This document shows positions 33,892-43,700 of a stretch of 64,000 nt of DNA, one piece after another. Source of the DNA: ZC4RG29 sp035304385 (GTDB lineage Bacteria > Bacteroidota > Bacteroidia > Cytophagales > Cyclobacteriaceae); contig DATGQD010000065.1 of the NCBI GenBank assembly GCA_035304385.1, positions 62,001 to 126,000 of the forward strand, read 5' to 3'. A program made the position numbers and the translations under genes. The notes below the pieces were generated by a model. It saw only the letters and a program-made list of their open reading frames with translations, did no database searches and was not told the DNA's origin. How positions within the stretch are numbered: position 1 is the first letter of the stretch; the number at the start of each line of letters is the position of its first letter.

Positions 33892-36117
33892 ATGATGCAC
33901 ATGGAGGATAAACCGGAACGGCGACTGGTATTGGTTTCAAACAGATTGCCGTATCAGCTTCAGGAAAAAAAGGACAAGGTTTCCATCAAGCAAAGTGACG
34001 GAGGGCTGGTCACTGCACTAAAGAGCTATTTCGAAGACGAAACACGCGAAAAGGCGTTTTCTCATAAGGTGTGGGTGGGCTCCGCCGATTTCCCGGAGTC
34101 GCGATGGCAGAAGTTCCTCAAGCAGAGCAAAGAGGATAGCTACTTCCATGTCGAACCCATCTTCATCGAGCCGAGAACGTACAACAAGTATTACAATGGT
34201 TTCTGCAATGCCACACTGTGGCCGCTATTCCACTATTTTACCTCATACGTCATTTATGATGAGGATGCGTTTGCCAAGTATATTGAGGTAAATAAAATTT
34301 TTGCGGATAAGCTTCTCTCCATCCTCCGGCCTGGTGATGTGCTCTGGATCCACGACTATCACCTGTTCCTCCTTCCGGAGCTTATCCGGAGAAAACTGCC
34401 CGATGCAACGATCGGGTTCTTTCTGCATATTCCGTTCCCTTCCTATGAAATTTTCAGACTACTCCACCGGGAATGGAAGCAACGGCTTATCGGCGGGATG
34501 CTGGGGGCAGACTTGATCGGCTTCCACACGCACGAATACGTACAACATTTCCTGAAGACGGTGCGGATGGTAATGGGGCACGACCACCAGTTTCGCGGTA
34601 TCGCCCTGGGCAACCGGACGGTAAAAGTCGACCTGTTCCCGCTCGGCATCGACTATGATCTCTTTCACAAGGCCATACAGAAGCCCTCGACCATCAAGGC
34701 GCGGGAGGAAATTCAAAGTAACTTCAAGGGTCGGAAGATCATTTTTTCCGTCGACCGGCTTGACTACACCAAGGGGGTGACGCACCGGTTGCGCGGGTTT
34801 GAAAAGTTCCTCGAAAGACATCCGGAATGGCGGGAGAAGGTGGTATTCATCCTCGTGGTCGTTCCGTCCCGGGTGATCATATCGAAGTACAATGAGCGGC
34901 GAAAGATGATCGAAGAGCATGTCGGTCGTATTAACGGAAAACACTCGACGCTCCAATGGCAGCCTATCATCTATCGTTACAGCCATCTTCAGTTTGACGA
35001 GCTCTGTGCGCTGTACCAGATTGCGGATGTGGGGCTGATCACCCCGCTGCGTGACGGAATGAACCTTGTTGCGAAAGAGTACATAGCAAGTCGTACGGGT
35101 CAGAAAGGCGTGCTCATCCTCAGCGAACTCGCCGGCGCGGCAAGCGAACTGGGCGAGGCGTTGCTCGTCAATCCGATGGACGAAGTGGAAATGGCGGATG
35201 CGATAGACGAAGCGCTGAATATGAGCCCTTCAGAACAGCGTCATAAGATTGCCATGATGCAGAAGCGATTGGTAGATTATGATGTACGGGATTGGGTAAA
35301 TGATTTTTTGCAGCAACTTGCCCACGTAAAGGAAGAGCAACGCATGCAGGAATCGAAATTCATTTCCCCCACCGTCGCCAGTGAAATTGTCGAAAAGTTC
35401 CGGAAAGCGGGACGACGGTGTCTCTTTATCGACTATGATGGAACACTGGTGCCCTTTGCCCGTCATCCCCGCGAAGCGGCGCCCGGCAAAGAAGTCATCG
35501 AGGTGCTGCGGGGACTCTCTGCCGACAAGAAGACCATCGTTACCATTATCAGCGGGCGTGACAGTACCGTGCTGGAAGAATGGTTCTGCAATCTGCCCGT
35601 TAACCTGGTGGCCGAGCACGGTGCTTCCATTAAAAGAATCGGGAGCCAATGGATACACGAGAACCCCGCGGACCAGGCGTGGAAGCAGGAGATACGGCCG
35701 ACCCTTGAGCTATTTGCGCAACGCAGCCCCGGGTCGTTCATCGAGGAAAAGAACCACACGCTCGCCTGGCACTATCGCAACGTGGAGCGCGACCTTGGGT
35801 TCATTCGTTCGCGTGAACTGCTCGACAGTCTCTTTCACCTGATACGGAATGCCAGCCTCCAGGTGATCGATGGAAACAAGGTGATCGAGGTGCGTGTCTC
35901 CGGCGTAGACAAGGGCGTAGCGGCCACGAAATTGCTCGGAGAAGCGCAGTCTGACTTCACATTGGTCATCGGCGATGACAAGACCGACGAAGATATGTTT
36001 CGCGCCCTTACCGACAAGGCCATCACGATAAAGGTTGGTCCCGGCCATACGCAGGCGCGCTATACTATTCCTGACCAGACAGAGGTGATCCCATTCTTCA
36101 AGGAATTCCTGAGTTAA
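33892..36117 (+). CDS. otsAB: Bifunctional trehalose-6-phosphate synthase/phosphatase
   Basis: A 741-residue fusion of OtsA and OtsB, which together make trehalose from UDP-glucose and glucose-6-phosphate. The GT20 synthase part (about 8-475) shows SNRLPYQL, SDGGLVTALK, WIHDYHLFLLPELI, HIPFPSYEIFRLL, DRLDYTKGV and DGMNLVAKEY. The HAD-type phosphatase part (about 495-741) begins FIDYDGTLVPF (near 512-522) with nucleophile Asp and ends GDDKTDEDMF. Starts at 33892, 33895 and 33901 are all in frame; the longest is given. The GH15 gene follows 14 bases after the stop. Fused enzymes of this type also occur in other Bacteroidota. Confidence 0.93.
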   Translation: MMHMEDKPERRLVLVSNRLPYQLQEKKDKVSIKQSDGGLVTALKSYFEDETREKAFSHKVWVGSADFPESRWQKFLKQSKEDSYFHVEPIFIEPRTYNKYYNGFCNATLWPLFHYFTSYVIYDEDAFAKYIEVNKIFADKLLSILRPGDVLWIHDYHLFLLPELIRRKLPDATIGFFLHIPFPSYEIFRLLHREWKQRLIGGMLGADLIGFHTHEYVQHFLKTVRMVMGHDHQFRGIALGNRTVKVDLFPLGIDYDLFHKAIQKPSTIKAREEIQSNFKGRKIIFSVDRLDYTKGVTHRLRGFEKFLERHPEWREKVVFILVVVPSRVIISKYNERRKMIEEHVGRINGKHSTLQWQPIIYRYSHLQFDELCALYQIADVGLITPLRDGMNLVAKEYIASRTGQKGVLILSELAGAASELGEALLVNPMDEVEMADAIDEALNMSPSEQRHKIAMMQKRLVDYDVRDWVNDFLQQLAHVKEEQRMQESKFISPTVASEIVEKFRKAGRRCLFIDYDGTLVPFARHPREAAPGKEVIEVLRGLSADKKTIVTIISGRDSTVLEEWFCNLPVNLVAEHGASIKRIGSQWIHENPADQAWKQEIRPTLELFAQRSPGSFIEEKNHTLAWHYRNVERDLGFIRSRELLDSLFHLIRNASLQVIDGNKVIEVRVSGVDKGVAATKLLGEAQSDFTLVIGDDKTDEDMFRALTDKAITIKVGPGHTQARYTIPDQTEVIPFFKEFLS

Positions 36118-36131
36118 CCCAAACACGCGCT

Positions 36132-37925
36132 ATGCAAATACACCGCTACGAGATGGGGTTGGTGGGAAACTGCTCCTACATAGCCTACATCGACACGCAA
36201 GCCCACGTTAAGTGGATGTGTCTCCCCCGATTCGACGATAGTTTTGTTTTTGGATCCCTTCTCGATAAGGAACGCGGCGGTGAATTTTCCGTGACACCCG
36301 TTGGTGAGTTCACGTCAATACAATACTACATACACAACACCAACGTCCTTTGCACGGAATTTACCTGTGCTACCGGATCATTTCGCGTGATTGATTGTGC
36401 GCCGCGATTCCAGCAATACGAGCGGTTTTATCGACCCCTCATGCTGGTGCGCAAGCTGGAGGTTTTGAAAGGGAATCCATACATCGTAGTGCGTTGCAAA
36501 CCGAGAGGAAATTACGGCGCCATGATTCCGCAGGTGGTGATGGGCAGCAATCACCTTCGCTTTCTCAATTTCGACATGCCCGTGCGGCTTACCACCGATA
36601 TTTCGCTCACTAACATCAGGGAAGAACTTCCTTTTGTTCTCGATCGCAACCGTTATCTCGTTTTTACCTATGGCGAACCGCTCGAGGCGCCCCTTAAACC
36701 AACGGCGGAGGATTTTATCAACAAGACCGTCCGGTTCTGGCAGGGATGGATAAAGAGTACGTACGTGCCCGATATTTACCAGGAAGAAGTTATTCGCTCC
36801 GCCCTGGTACTCAAACTGCATCAGTATGAAGATACGGGGGGCATTATCGCTTCGGGAACGACGAGCCTGCCCGAACACAACGGAAGCTCCCGTACCTGGG
36901 ACTACCGATATTGCTGGTTCCGCGATTCCTACTACACGCTGAAGGCGTTTAACGAACTCGGCCACTTCGATGAACTCGAACTATACTTCGACTACATTCA
37001 GAATATTCTGATGAATGAGGAGGGTAGGATACAGCCGCTTTATTCGGTCACGGGGAAAAAGGAGCTGGAGGAAATTCATATGGACCTTCAGGGCTATCTC
37101 GACAACCAGCCTGTGCGCGTCGGTAACAAGGCCTACCTTCAGACGCAAAACGATGTGTATGGTCAAATCCTGGTAGGCGTGATGCCGCTGTTTACTGACA
37201 AGCGGCTCATGTACACCGCGCGAAGCTCCTACAAGGCCATCACCAACCGGCTGCTCAACTCTATTGAGCTGACCATGGATGAACCCGATGCAGGCTTGTG
37301 GGAGTTCCGCAACGTAAAGCAGGTGCACACGTACACGATGCTGTTCCACTGGGCTGGAAGTAAGGCAGCCATGCGGATCGGACAAATGATGACTGACGGC
37401 GACCTGGTGGCTAAAGCCGAACGTCTGGCAAAGGAAGCCGCCCTGCGCATTGAAAAAGCATATGATCCGGAACAAAAGGTATATACGCAGGCCATGGGCG
37501 TGCCCAACCTCGACGCATCAGCACTGAAACTCATCACCATGTCCTACCTGGATGCCAACTCAGAAAGGGCAAAGGATCACCTCGCCGCGCTGGAGAAGAG
37601 CCTCCGGACGCATCAGGGGTTGTTTTATCGCTACGTGCACCCGGATGACTTTGGGGTTCCCGAGGCAACGTTCCTGGTGTGCGCGTTCTGGTATGTTGAT
37701 GCGTTGGCCACGGTGGGCAGAGTTGATGATGCAGTTAACACGCTTGACGGCATCCTGAAATATGCAAACCACCTGGGGATGTTCAGTGAAGACGTTGGGC
37801 TGGATGGTTCTCAATGGGGAAACTTCCCGCAGACATACAGTCACGTGGGTCTTATCAACGCGGTTTTCAGAATCTCCAAAAAGCTGGACCGGCCAACGTT
37901 TATGTCGCCCTACTCTTCTTTATAG
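36132..37925 (+). CDS. Glycoside hydrolase family 15 protein (glucoamylase/trehalase type)
   Basis: A 597-residue cytoplasmic protein (no signal peptide) with an N-terminal beta-sandwich domain (about 1-215) and an (alpha/alpha)6 barrel (about 225-590). GH15 marks are the SSRTWDYRYCWFRDSYYTL segment near 248-266 and the final GMFSEDVGLDGSQWGNFPQTYSH segment with the catalytic acid. Some GH15 proteins are trehalases, others act on alpha-glucans. Being 14 bases downstream of otsAB, it probably hydrolyses trehalose or a related alpha-glucan and balances the pool. The last 16 bases overlap the convergent SDR gene. Confidence 0.88.
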   Translation: MQIHRYEMGLVGNCSYIAYIDTQAHVKWMCLPRFDDSFVFGSLLDKERGGEFSVTPVGEFTSIQYYIHNTNVLCTEFTCATGSFRVIDCAPRFQQYERFYRPLMLVRKLEVLKGNPYIVVRCKPRGNYGAMIPQVVMGSNHLRFLNFDMPVRLTTDISLTNIREELPFVLDRNRYLVFTYGEPLEAPLKPTAEDFINKTVRFWQGWIKSTYVPDIYQEEVIRSALVLKLHQYEDTGGIIASGTTSLPEHNGSSRTWDYRYCWFRDSYYTLKAFNELGHFDELELYFDYIQNILMNEEGRIQPLYSVTGKKELEEIHMDLQGYLDNQPVRVGNKAYLQTQNDVYGQILVGVMPLFTDKRLMYTARSSYKAITNRLLNSIELTMDEPDAGLWEFRNVKQVHTYTMLFHWAGSKAAMRIGQMMTDGDLVAKAERLAKEAALRIEKAYDPEQKVYTQAMGVPNLDASALKLITMSYLDANSERAKDHLAALEKSLRTHQGLFYRYVHPDDFGVPEATFLVCAFWYVDALATVGRVDDAVNTLDGILKYANHLGMFSEDVGLDGSQWGNFPQTYSHVGLINAVFRISKKLDRPTFMSPYSSL

Positions 37926-38680
37926 GGACTCACTGCGGTCCAACCGCCATCAACAACCAGTGTCTGGCCTGTTATGTGTTCCGCCTCACGCGACAGTAGA
38001 AACATAGCCGCGCCGGCGATGTCGGTTACATGGCCCGGTCTGCCCATAGGCGTAAGTTCAGTCCAGGTCTCCTCATAATGGCTGTCTTCCAGGGTGCGCT
38101 CTGTTAACGTGGCGCCGGGTGCGATGGCATTCACCGTGATGCGATGAGGGGATAGTGCGAGAACGAGATTTCTTGCGAGCATTTCCAATCCGGCTTTTGT
38201 CATCCCATAAGCGGCAAGGTGAGGGTGCGCCTGGTGCCCGGTTACCGACGACATCAGGATAATCCGGCCTCCGCTTCCCTGTTTTCTCATTTGCCGTGCG
38301 GCCGCTTGTGCGAGAAAAAAACTTCCGCCAAGATTTAATCGGACCACGAGGTCGAAGGATTCGGGCGTAAAGTCGAAGAAATCACCAAACTTGGTGATGC
38401 CAGCATTGGCGACGGCCATCGTAAGGCTTCCGTAAGTCTTTACCGCCGTTTCGACCATCTGCTGTATGAAGCCGATGTCGGAAGCGTCGCCAACCATGCC
38501 CGTGCAGCGTGCGCCAGTAGCCTGTATTTCCTTGGCCGCGGACGCTACAAGATCTGCGTCGACGTCGTTAAGGATCACGGCTGCGCCCCTTTGACACAAT
38601 TGCCGGCATATTTCCCGCCCGATCCCGGATCCTGCGCCGGTGACGATGGCAACATCATTTTGAAAAGGTAGGTGGGCCAT
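37910..38680 (-). CDS. SDR-family oxidoreductase
   Basis: A 256-residue classical short-chain dehydrogenase. NAD(P) motif TGAGSGIG at 14-21, NAG at 92-94, catalytic Ser145 in ILMSSVTG, and the YxxxK pair Tyr158/Lys162 in AAYGMTKAG. Asp at the end of beta-2 (ILNDVD) suggests NAD rather than NADP. The substrate cannot be told from sequence; glucose dehydrogenase-like and 3-ketoacyl-ACP reductase-like enzymes share this pattern. It is transcribed alone, divergent from the TonB-dependent receptor. Confidence 0.87.
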   Translation of the reverse strand: MAHLPFQNDVAIVTGAGSGIGREICRQLCQRGAAVILNDVDADLVASAAKEIQATGARCTGMVGDASDIGFIQQMVETAVKTYGSLTMAVANAGITKFGDFFDFTPESFDLVVRLNLGGSFFLAQAAARQMRKQGSGGRIILMSSVTGHQAHPHLAAYGMTKAGLEMLARNLVLALSPHRITVNAIAPGATLTERTLEDSHYEETWTELTPMGRPGHVTDIAGAAMFLLSREAEHITGQTLVVDGGWTAVSPYKEE

Positions 38681-38873
38681 ATTCCGTCTTCCGTCACAAA
38701 TTATAAAATTCGATCGACTGTGGACGGTGTTTTCCGCAAAAGCGGAGTTGCCCTGTCGGATTTCTTTTTTGAACTTTATTAATCAACCGAAGGCCGTTAG
38801 CGGTGGTCACAAGCGGCAACCCGTTCGCCGGGCGAGCATCGTCCTGTGGAATGCATGAGAAAATCGGAGGGGT

Positions 38874-41153
38874 ATGAAGAGTTTCATGACGTATTGCCTT
38901 GGATGTATTGCCCTGTCAGGATTTGCGCAGAACGTTACGCTTAAAGGTCATGTGGCAGGCAAGGACGGCGAATCACTTCCCCTCGCTCATGTTTTGGTGG
39001 TGGAAGACAGCACGGTCCGCATTTGCGACCCCAAGGGAATCTTTACCCTCACCCGGGAGCCAGGCCACATTACGCTGAGAATTTCCTATACAGGATACGA
39101 AACGCAACAAACGACGCTTGACCTGCGACGTGATACAGTCGCAACCTTCCTGCTGTCGCCCTCCGTGGGCAGTCTTGAAGAGGTGGTCGTAACGGGTCAG
39201 CGTTTCTCTCAACAGGAGCTGTTCGAATCGACGCGAACGTCGTCGACTGTGGTGACAGCCAATGACATTTCTGGGATCCCGGTACTCGGAGGTGAAGCCG
39301 ACCTGATCAAGGCGATACAGTTGTTGCCCGGCACTATCCAGGGCATCGAGGGCAGCACAGACCTGTTCGTCCGGGGTGGCGCGGCCGATCAGAACCTGGT
39401 ATTGCTGGATCAGGTACCGGTATACAACACAAGCCACCTCTTTGGCTTCCTTTCTGTCTTCAATCCCGACATCGTCGCGAAGGTTGAGTCCGTCAACGGC
39501 GGATTTCCCGCCGACTATGGTGGAAGGCTGTCGTCCGTGCTTGACATCGAAACGCGCCCCGCCATTCCAAAGAAGACGAAGGTGAGCGGAAACATCGGGA
39601 CGATAGCGACACGTTTATTTGCTGAGGTACCCCTTGTCGACGATAAGGTGGGCTTTTGGATTGCGGGCCGCCGCACGTATGTTGACCAGTTGATGAAACT
39701 GGCAGGAGAGAACCTGCCGTATTACTTCAGCGACCTCAACGGTAAAATAACCTTCAAACCGGCGGTACGCGATGAAGTAACGTTTAGCTACCATTCGGGG
39801 GATGACTTCCTCGACTACTTCCGCGACCGCGATAACGACGGCGTTGGGATTACCACGCGTTTTGCTTCTGGCAATAATAGCCAGTCTCTCTCCTGGAAGC
39901 GCCAGATGTTCAGCGGTTGGTCATCGGAGGTGCTCGCCATGCGCACCGCATATCGGTACCGTGTGGAAAATTTCTTCGAAGAGAACGCACTGTTCGCTCA
40001 GTCGCGGATCGAGGACTACGGCGTGAAGGCAATCTTCACGCGCGATTCGTTATGGCGTGACTCGCGTACGCGCGTCGGTGTGGAATGGATCCGCCATAGC
40101 GTGAGCCCTGTCGTCGTAAACACTGCGGGTTGGTACGGTGAGTACCTCGAGAGCAGCCAGTCGGGCGCCCGGTACGCCAATCAATTGGCGATGCATGCGC
40201 AACATGAATGGCTCTTCTCGGATAGGCTCCGCGTCAACCTGGGCGTTCGCGGTTCGATGGCGTTCGTTGAAAACACGAACTATAGCTATGCTGAGCCGCG
40301 GATTTCCCTCCGGTATGCGCTCGACGAAAATGCCAATGTGAAGTTCAGCTATTCCCGCATGGTGCAATACATGCATCGTGTGTCCAGCTCAGCCGCCAGT
40401 ACGCCGACAGATATCTGGTACCCGGTGACGGCGGACGTTTCGCCGCAAACCTCACATCAGCTCACGGCTGCATGGCAAAAGCGAATGCCTGCACGTCATC
40501 TTTATGTCAGCCTCGAAACGTACTACAAACAGATGGGCAACCTGATCGGGTATGAGGAGGGAACGAATTTGTTCTTTAACACCGATTTCGCGTCCAGACT
40601 TGTGCAGGGCACGGGCGACGCCTATGGAATGGAACTGCTGGTGAAGAAAGAAGCGGGTCGACTTACCGGGTGGATAAGTTATACGCTCTCGTGGTCTACC
40701 CGCCAGTTCGACAGGATCAACGGTGGAAAGTGGTTTTATTCACGGTACGACCGACGTCACAACGGCGCCATTGTGGCGCAGTACGCCTTGAACAAAAGGT
40801 GGGCGTTTTCAGTCGTGTGGGAATACATCTCCGGCTCCAGGTTCACGCCGGTTATCGGGCAGTATATTGTGTTTGCACCAACGTTGACGGGCTTCGACCT
40901 GATTCCGGTCTACTCGGATATCAATGGCGTACGCCTTGCCGACACGCACCGCCTCGACCTCGGCCTCCGATATAAGAGCAAGCCGGGCAAGCGTTACCAA
41001 TGGCAGGTGTTTGCCGGCGTTTATAACGTGTATAACCGCGCCAACCCCGTCGGCATTGACATCGTCGAGGACGAGACGGATGGGTCGCTTAGTTACGAAC
41101 AGCCCGGTGTATTCGGGTTGATACCTTTTGTGAGTTATGGTTTCAGTTTTTAG
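38874..41153 (+). CDS. TonB-dependent outer-membrane receptor with CarboxypepD_reg domain
   Basis: A 759-residue outer-membrane receptor. A signal peptide (about 1-18) is followed by a carboxypeptidase-regulatory-like domain (about 20-100), a TonB-box-like SLEEVVVTGQ (about 100-109), a plug domain with LLPGTIQGIEGSTDLFVRGG and the QVPVYNTSHLFGFLS segment, and a beta-barrel ending in an aromatic FVSYGFSF. A DUF4249 protein follows after 3 bases; this pair is common in Bacteroidota and is distinct from SusC/SusD. Imported substrate unknown. The 193-base upstream gap contains a TCCGC-AAAA-GCGGA hairpin at 38733-38746. Confidence 0.9.
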   Translation: MKSFMTYCLGCIALSGFAQNVTLKGHVAGKDGESLPLAHVLVVEDSTVRICDPKGIFTLTREPGHITLRISYTGYETQQTTLDLRRDTVATFLLSPSVGSLEEVVVTGQRFSQQELFESTRTSSTVVTANDISGIPVLGGEADLIKAIQLLPGTIQGIEGSTDLFVRGGAADQNLVLLDQVPVYNTSHLFGFLSVFNPDIVAKVESVNGGFPADYGGRLSSVLDIETRPAIPKKTKVSGNIGTIATRLFAEVPLVDDKVGFWIAGRRTYVDQLMKLAGENLPYYFSDLNGKITFKPAVRDEVTFSYHSGDDFLDYFRDRDNDGVGITTRFASGNNSQSLSWKRQMFSGWSSEVLAMRTAYRYRVENFFEENALFAQSRIEDYGVKAIFTRDSLWRDSRTRVGVEWIRHSVSPVVVNTAGWYGEYLESSQSGARYANQLAMHAQHEWLFSDRLRVNLGVRGSMAFVENTNYSYAEPRISLRYALDENANVKFSYSRMVQYMHRVSSSAASTPTDIWYPVTADVSPQTSHQLTAAWQKRMPARHLYVSLETYYKQMGNLIGYEEGTNLFFNTDFASRLVQGTGDAYGMELLVKKEAGRLTGWISYTLSWSTRQFDRINGGKWFYSRYDRRHNGAIVAQYALNKRWAFSVVWEYISGSRFTPVIGQYIVFAPTLTGFDLIPVYSDINGVRLADTHRLDLGLRYKSKPGKRYQWQVFAGVYNVYNRANPVGIDIVEDETDGSLSYEQPGVFGLIPFVSYGFSF

Positions 41154-41156
41154 GAT

Positions 41157-42023
41157 ATGATCAGAAGCAGGAAACCGAATCTTACAGGCTATTGGGCGGG
41201 ACTGTTGTCTGCGGCGCTATGGTGGTCTTGTTTGCCTGACCCGCTCGAGGTGCGAAACGTTCCTGCACTCAAGGCGGAAATCGTGGTAAACACCCAGATT
41301 ATTCCTGACCAATCCCTGTTAGTCTTCCTTACCAAAACGTTTGGTGCCCTGGAGGCGAGTGATGACAGTGATCCCTTCGATCTGCTTTCCGCTATAACAG
41401 TCGACGATGCGGTGGTAACCCTCCAGGGTCCGGCTTCAACCGATACATTGCAATTTCTGGGCACGGGCGTATATGGCGGGTTAGCGCTGCCGCTCGTTGC
41501 CGGAGACGAGTATACGCTTCGTGTCACCAGCGCTACGCTCGGAACAGTGCAGGCCACCACCACCGTGACGCCTCGGGTGGAATTTGAATCGCTTTCCCTG
41601 CACCGCTATTTCAATGGCTATGACGACACCTTGATGCAAGTGTCTTATTCCATCGACGATCCGGAAGATCGGAATTTTTATATGATCAACGTGCAGCGCC
41701 TTAGCCTCCGAGACGATCCCGCCGAGCAACTGCTGAACCCACGCGTCTATACCCGCGTGATCGATGACATGGAATACAGCGGAACAATTATAACGGACAC
41801 GCTACACGCTACACCAAGGGATTACGCGCCGGGCGATACGGTGGCCGTTTTCCTTTCCAACATCCAGAAACCCTATTACGATTTTATTAAACTGAGGCTG
41901 GACAACCGGTTGGGTTTCGTGGAATTCGTCAGCGAACCGGTGAATTATCCTTCGAACGTCGAGGGAGGAAGAGGATTCTTCAACCTGTACATTCCCGACA
42001 TCCGACTGTTTGTGGTGGATTAA
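41157..42023 (+). CDS. DUF4249 family envelope protein (receptor partner)
   Basis: A 288-residue protein with an N-terminal hydrophobic segment ending WWSC (about residues 22-25), a plausible lipoprotein cleavage site with Cys25. The rest has the DUF4249 pattern: VNTQIIPDQSLLVFLTKTFG early, an LTV-rich beta domain with DAVVTL and GDEYTLRVTS, and a C-terminal NPSNVEGGRGFFN-like stretch (here YPSNVEGGRGFF). DUF4249 genes usually sit directly after a TonB-dependent receptor gene, as here (3-base gap), and the products are thought to be surface-exposed partners of it. The function is unknown. Confidence 0.8.
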   Translation: MIRSRKPNLTGYWAGLLSAALWWSCLPDPLEVRNVPALKAEIVVNTQIIPDQSLLVFLTKTFGALEASDDSDPFDLLSAITVDDAVVTLQGPASTDTLQFLGTGVYGGLALPLVAGDEYTLRVTSATLGTVQATTTVTPRVEFESLSLHRYFNGYDDTLMQVSYSIDDPEDRNFYMINVQRLSLRDDPAEQLLNPRVYTRVIDDMEYSGTIITDTLHATPRDYAPGDTVAVFLSNIQKPYYDFIKLRLDNRLGFVEFVSEPVNYPSNVEGGRGFFNLYIPDIRLFVVD

Positions 42024-42172
42024 CTATGATTTTCGGGGGAAGAGCCATTTCGAAGACGAAATCGATTTTCGGGGTGGGACAATCGGTACCAGCAAATATT
42101 CTTTACCGTTTGCCCAACCTTTTCCATTCTGGTCGTATAATTAGACAATTTTGACCCTCGGTTCCCCGGAGT

Positions 42173-43432
42173 ATGAAAAGACTTATTTGCGTGATCACGC
42201 TGATCGGCCTGATGTCTGCCGTCCTGAAAGCCCAGGACACGCCCTATGTGATCCTGGTGTCGTTCGACGGCTTTCGGCACGACTACGTAACCCGATATGA
42301 TCTCCCCAATTTCCAGGCCTTCCTGAAGCGCGGCAGCCAGGCACGCGGGCTGCTTCCCTCGTTTCCGTCTAAAACCTTCCCGAACCACTATTCGCTTGTG
42401 ACCGGTCTCTACCCGGGAAATCACGGGTTGGTGAATAATGAATTTTACGATCCTGACCGGGAGGAACACTATTCCATGGAAATCGTCGAAAGACTGCGGG
42501 ACCCTTACTATTATGGCGGAACCCCGCTGTGGAAGCTGGCGCGTGAGCACAATATCAAGACGGCCTCTTACTTCTGGATTGGTTCGGAGATACCCGACGA
42601 GGGACATCACCCCGATTATTACTATCACTATGACGAGGAGATCCCCTTCGCCGAGCGGGTCGACCAGGTGCTTGCGTGGCTGCAGCTCCCGGAACAAGAC
42701 CGTCCCCATTTCATCGCGCTGTACTTTTCGTCCCCGGACCACGAGGCCCATCTTTACGGGCCCCTCAGCCCCCAGGTAGAGGAGGCTTTGCTGGATGTTG
42801 ATGCTATGCTGGGGAAGCTGATGGCCGGCGTCGATGCTTCGGGCCTGCCCGTCAACGTTATCCTCGTGTCGGATCACGGCCTCAAGGAACTCGAATTTCG
42901 AAATGAGACTTTTGTTTTCCTGGACGAAATCCTCGATGTGAACAATACCTCTATCGTTGCAGTGAACGCAGGTTCACAGGTGCACTTCTATCTGCGCGAT
43001 GCAGCGCAAAGAGATTCACTCGCTGCCGCTCTTAAGGCTGGCGCTACGAAGTATGACGTCGTGTTGCCTGAACGGTTCCCCCGACGATGGCGCTTTGGCC
43101 ACAAGCGTTCCGGCGACCTCCTCCTGGTGGCGCGCCCCGGATACTACTTTCGCGACAAGGACCGGACAGGCTACATGAAGAAACGCGAACATGCCGCGAA
43201 GTTCGGCGTGCATGGGTACGATCCGGACGTTGAAGCGGACATGATGGGCATCTTCTACGCCTCCGGTCCGAATATCCAACCCGGCGTGACGGTCCCGGCC
43301 TTTCGCAATATTCATGTGTATCCGCTGGTTGCCCGTATCCTGCGAATGCAGACGCCGGAAATCGATGGCAAGTTCAGCGTGCTTAAGCGCATCTACAGGG
43401 AACCGGTAAGGTCCAGGGCAGCAGCTCAATGA
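42173..43432 (+). CDS. Ectonucleotide pyrophosphatase/phosphodiesterase family protein
   Basis: A 419-residue exported member of the alkaline phosphatase superfamily. A signal peptide (about 1-20) precedes the metal site: Asp32 in VSFDGFRHD, nucleophile Thr68 in FPSKTFPNHYSLVTGLYPGNHG, then DHEAH near 185-189, SDHGL near 227-231 and AKFGVHGYD with the last histidine. NPP-type enzymes cleave phosphodiester or pyrophosphate bonds of nucleotides or lipid headgroups. Location is periplasmic. Transcribed alone. Confidence 0.9.
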   Translation: MKRLICVITLIGLMSAVLKAQDTPYVILVSFDGFRHDYVTRYDLPNFQAFLKRGSQARGLLPSFPSKTFPNHYSLVTGLYPGNHGLVNNEFYDPDREEHYSMEIVERLRDPYYYGGTPLWKLAREHNIKTASYFWIGSEIPDEGHHPDYYYHYDEEIPFAERVDQVLAWLQLPEQDRPHFIALYFSSPDHEAHLYGPLSPQVEEALLDVDAMLGKLMAGVDASGLPVNVILVSDHGLKELEFRNETFVFLDEILDVNNTSIVAVNAGSQVHFYLRDAAQRDSLAAALKAGATKYDVVLPERFPRRWRFGHKRSGDLLLVARPGYYFRDKDRTGYMKKREHAAKFGVHGYDPDVEADMMGIFYASGPNIQPGVTVPAFRNIHVYPLVARILRMQTPEIDGKFSVLKRIYREPVRSRAAAQ

Positions 43433-43588
43433 TCCCCGGCTGAGAGGAAGCTGGTCCGATTAACCTCCCCTCCGGATTAGGTTTTCCCTGTCCTTGCGAT
43501 CAATCCCATTTGCTGCGCTGCATGTTTCATTTCGGCTGAAAAAGCGCGAAAAAGCGAAAAACTTCTGTATAAAGAATTGCTGAATGCT

Positions 43589-43596
43589 TACTTTTG
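43589..43596 (+). promoter_or_regulatory. -7 promoter element for the tRNA-Lys gene
   Basis: TACTTTTG matches TAnnTTTG and ends 31 bases before the tRNA-Lys 5' end. A -33 element at the expected distance was not evident. Confidence 0.5.
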
Positions 43597-43627
43597 CCAT
43601 CCGCCGGACGGACTGCCCGGTGATTTT

Positions 43628-43700
<73 letters not shown>

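Noticed and set aside
38681..38873. Possible cobalamin or TPP riboswitch upstream of the TonB-dependent receptor
   Set aside because: No conserved riboswitch core sequences could be matched in the gap; only an isolated hairpin is present.
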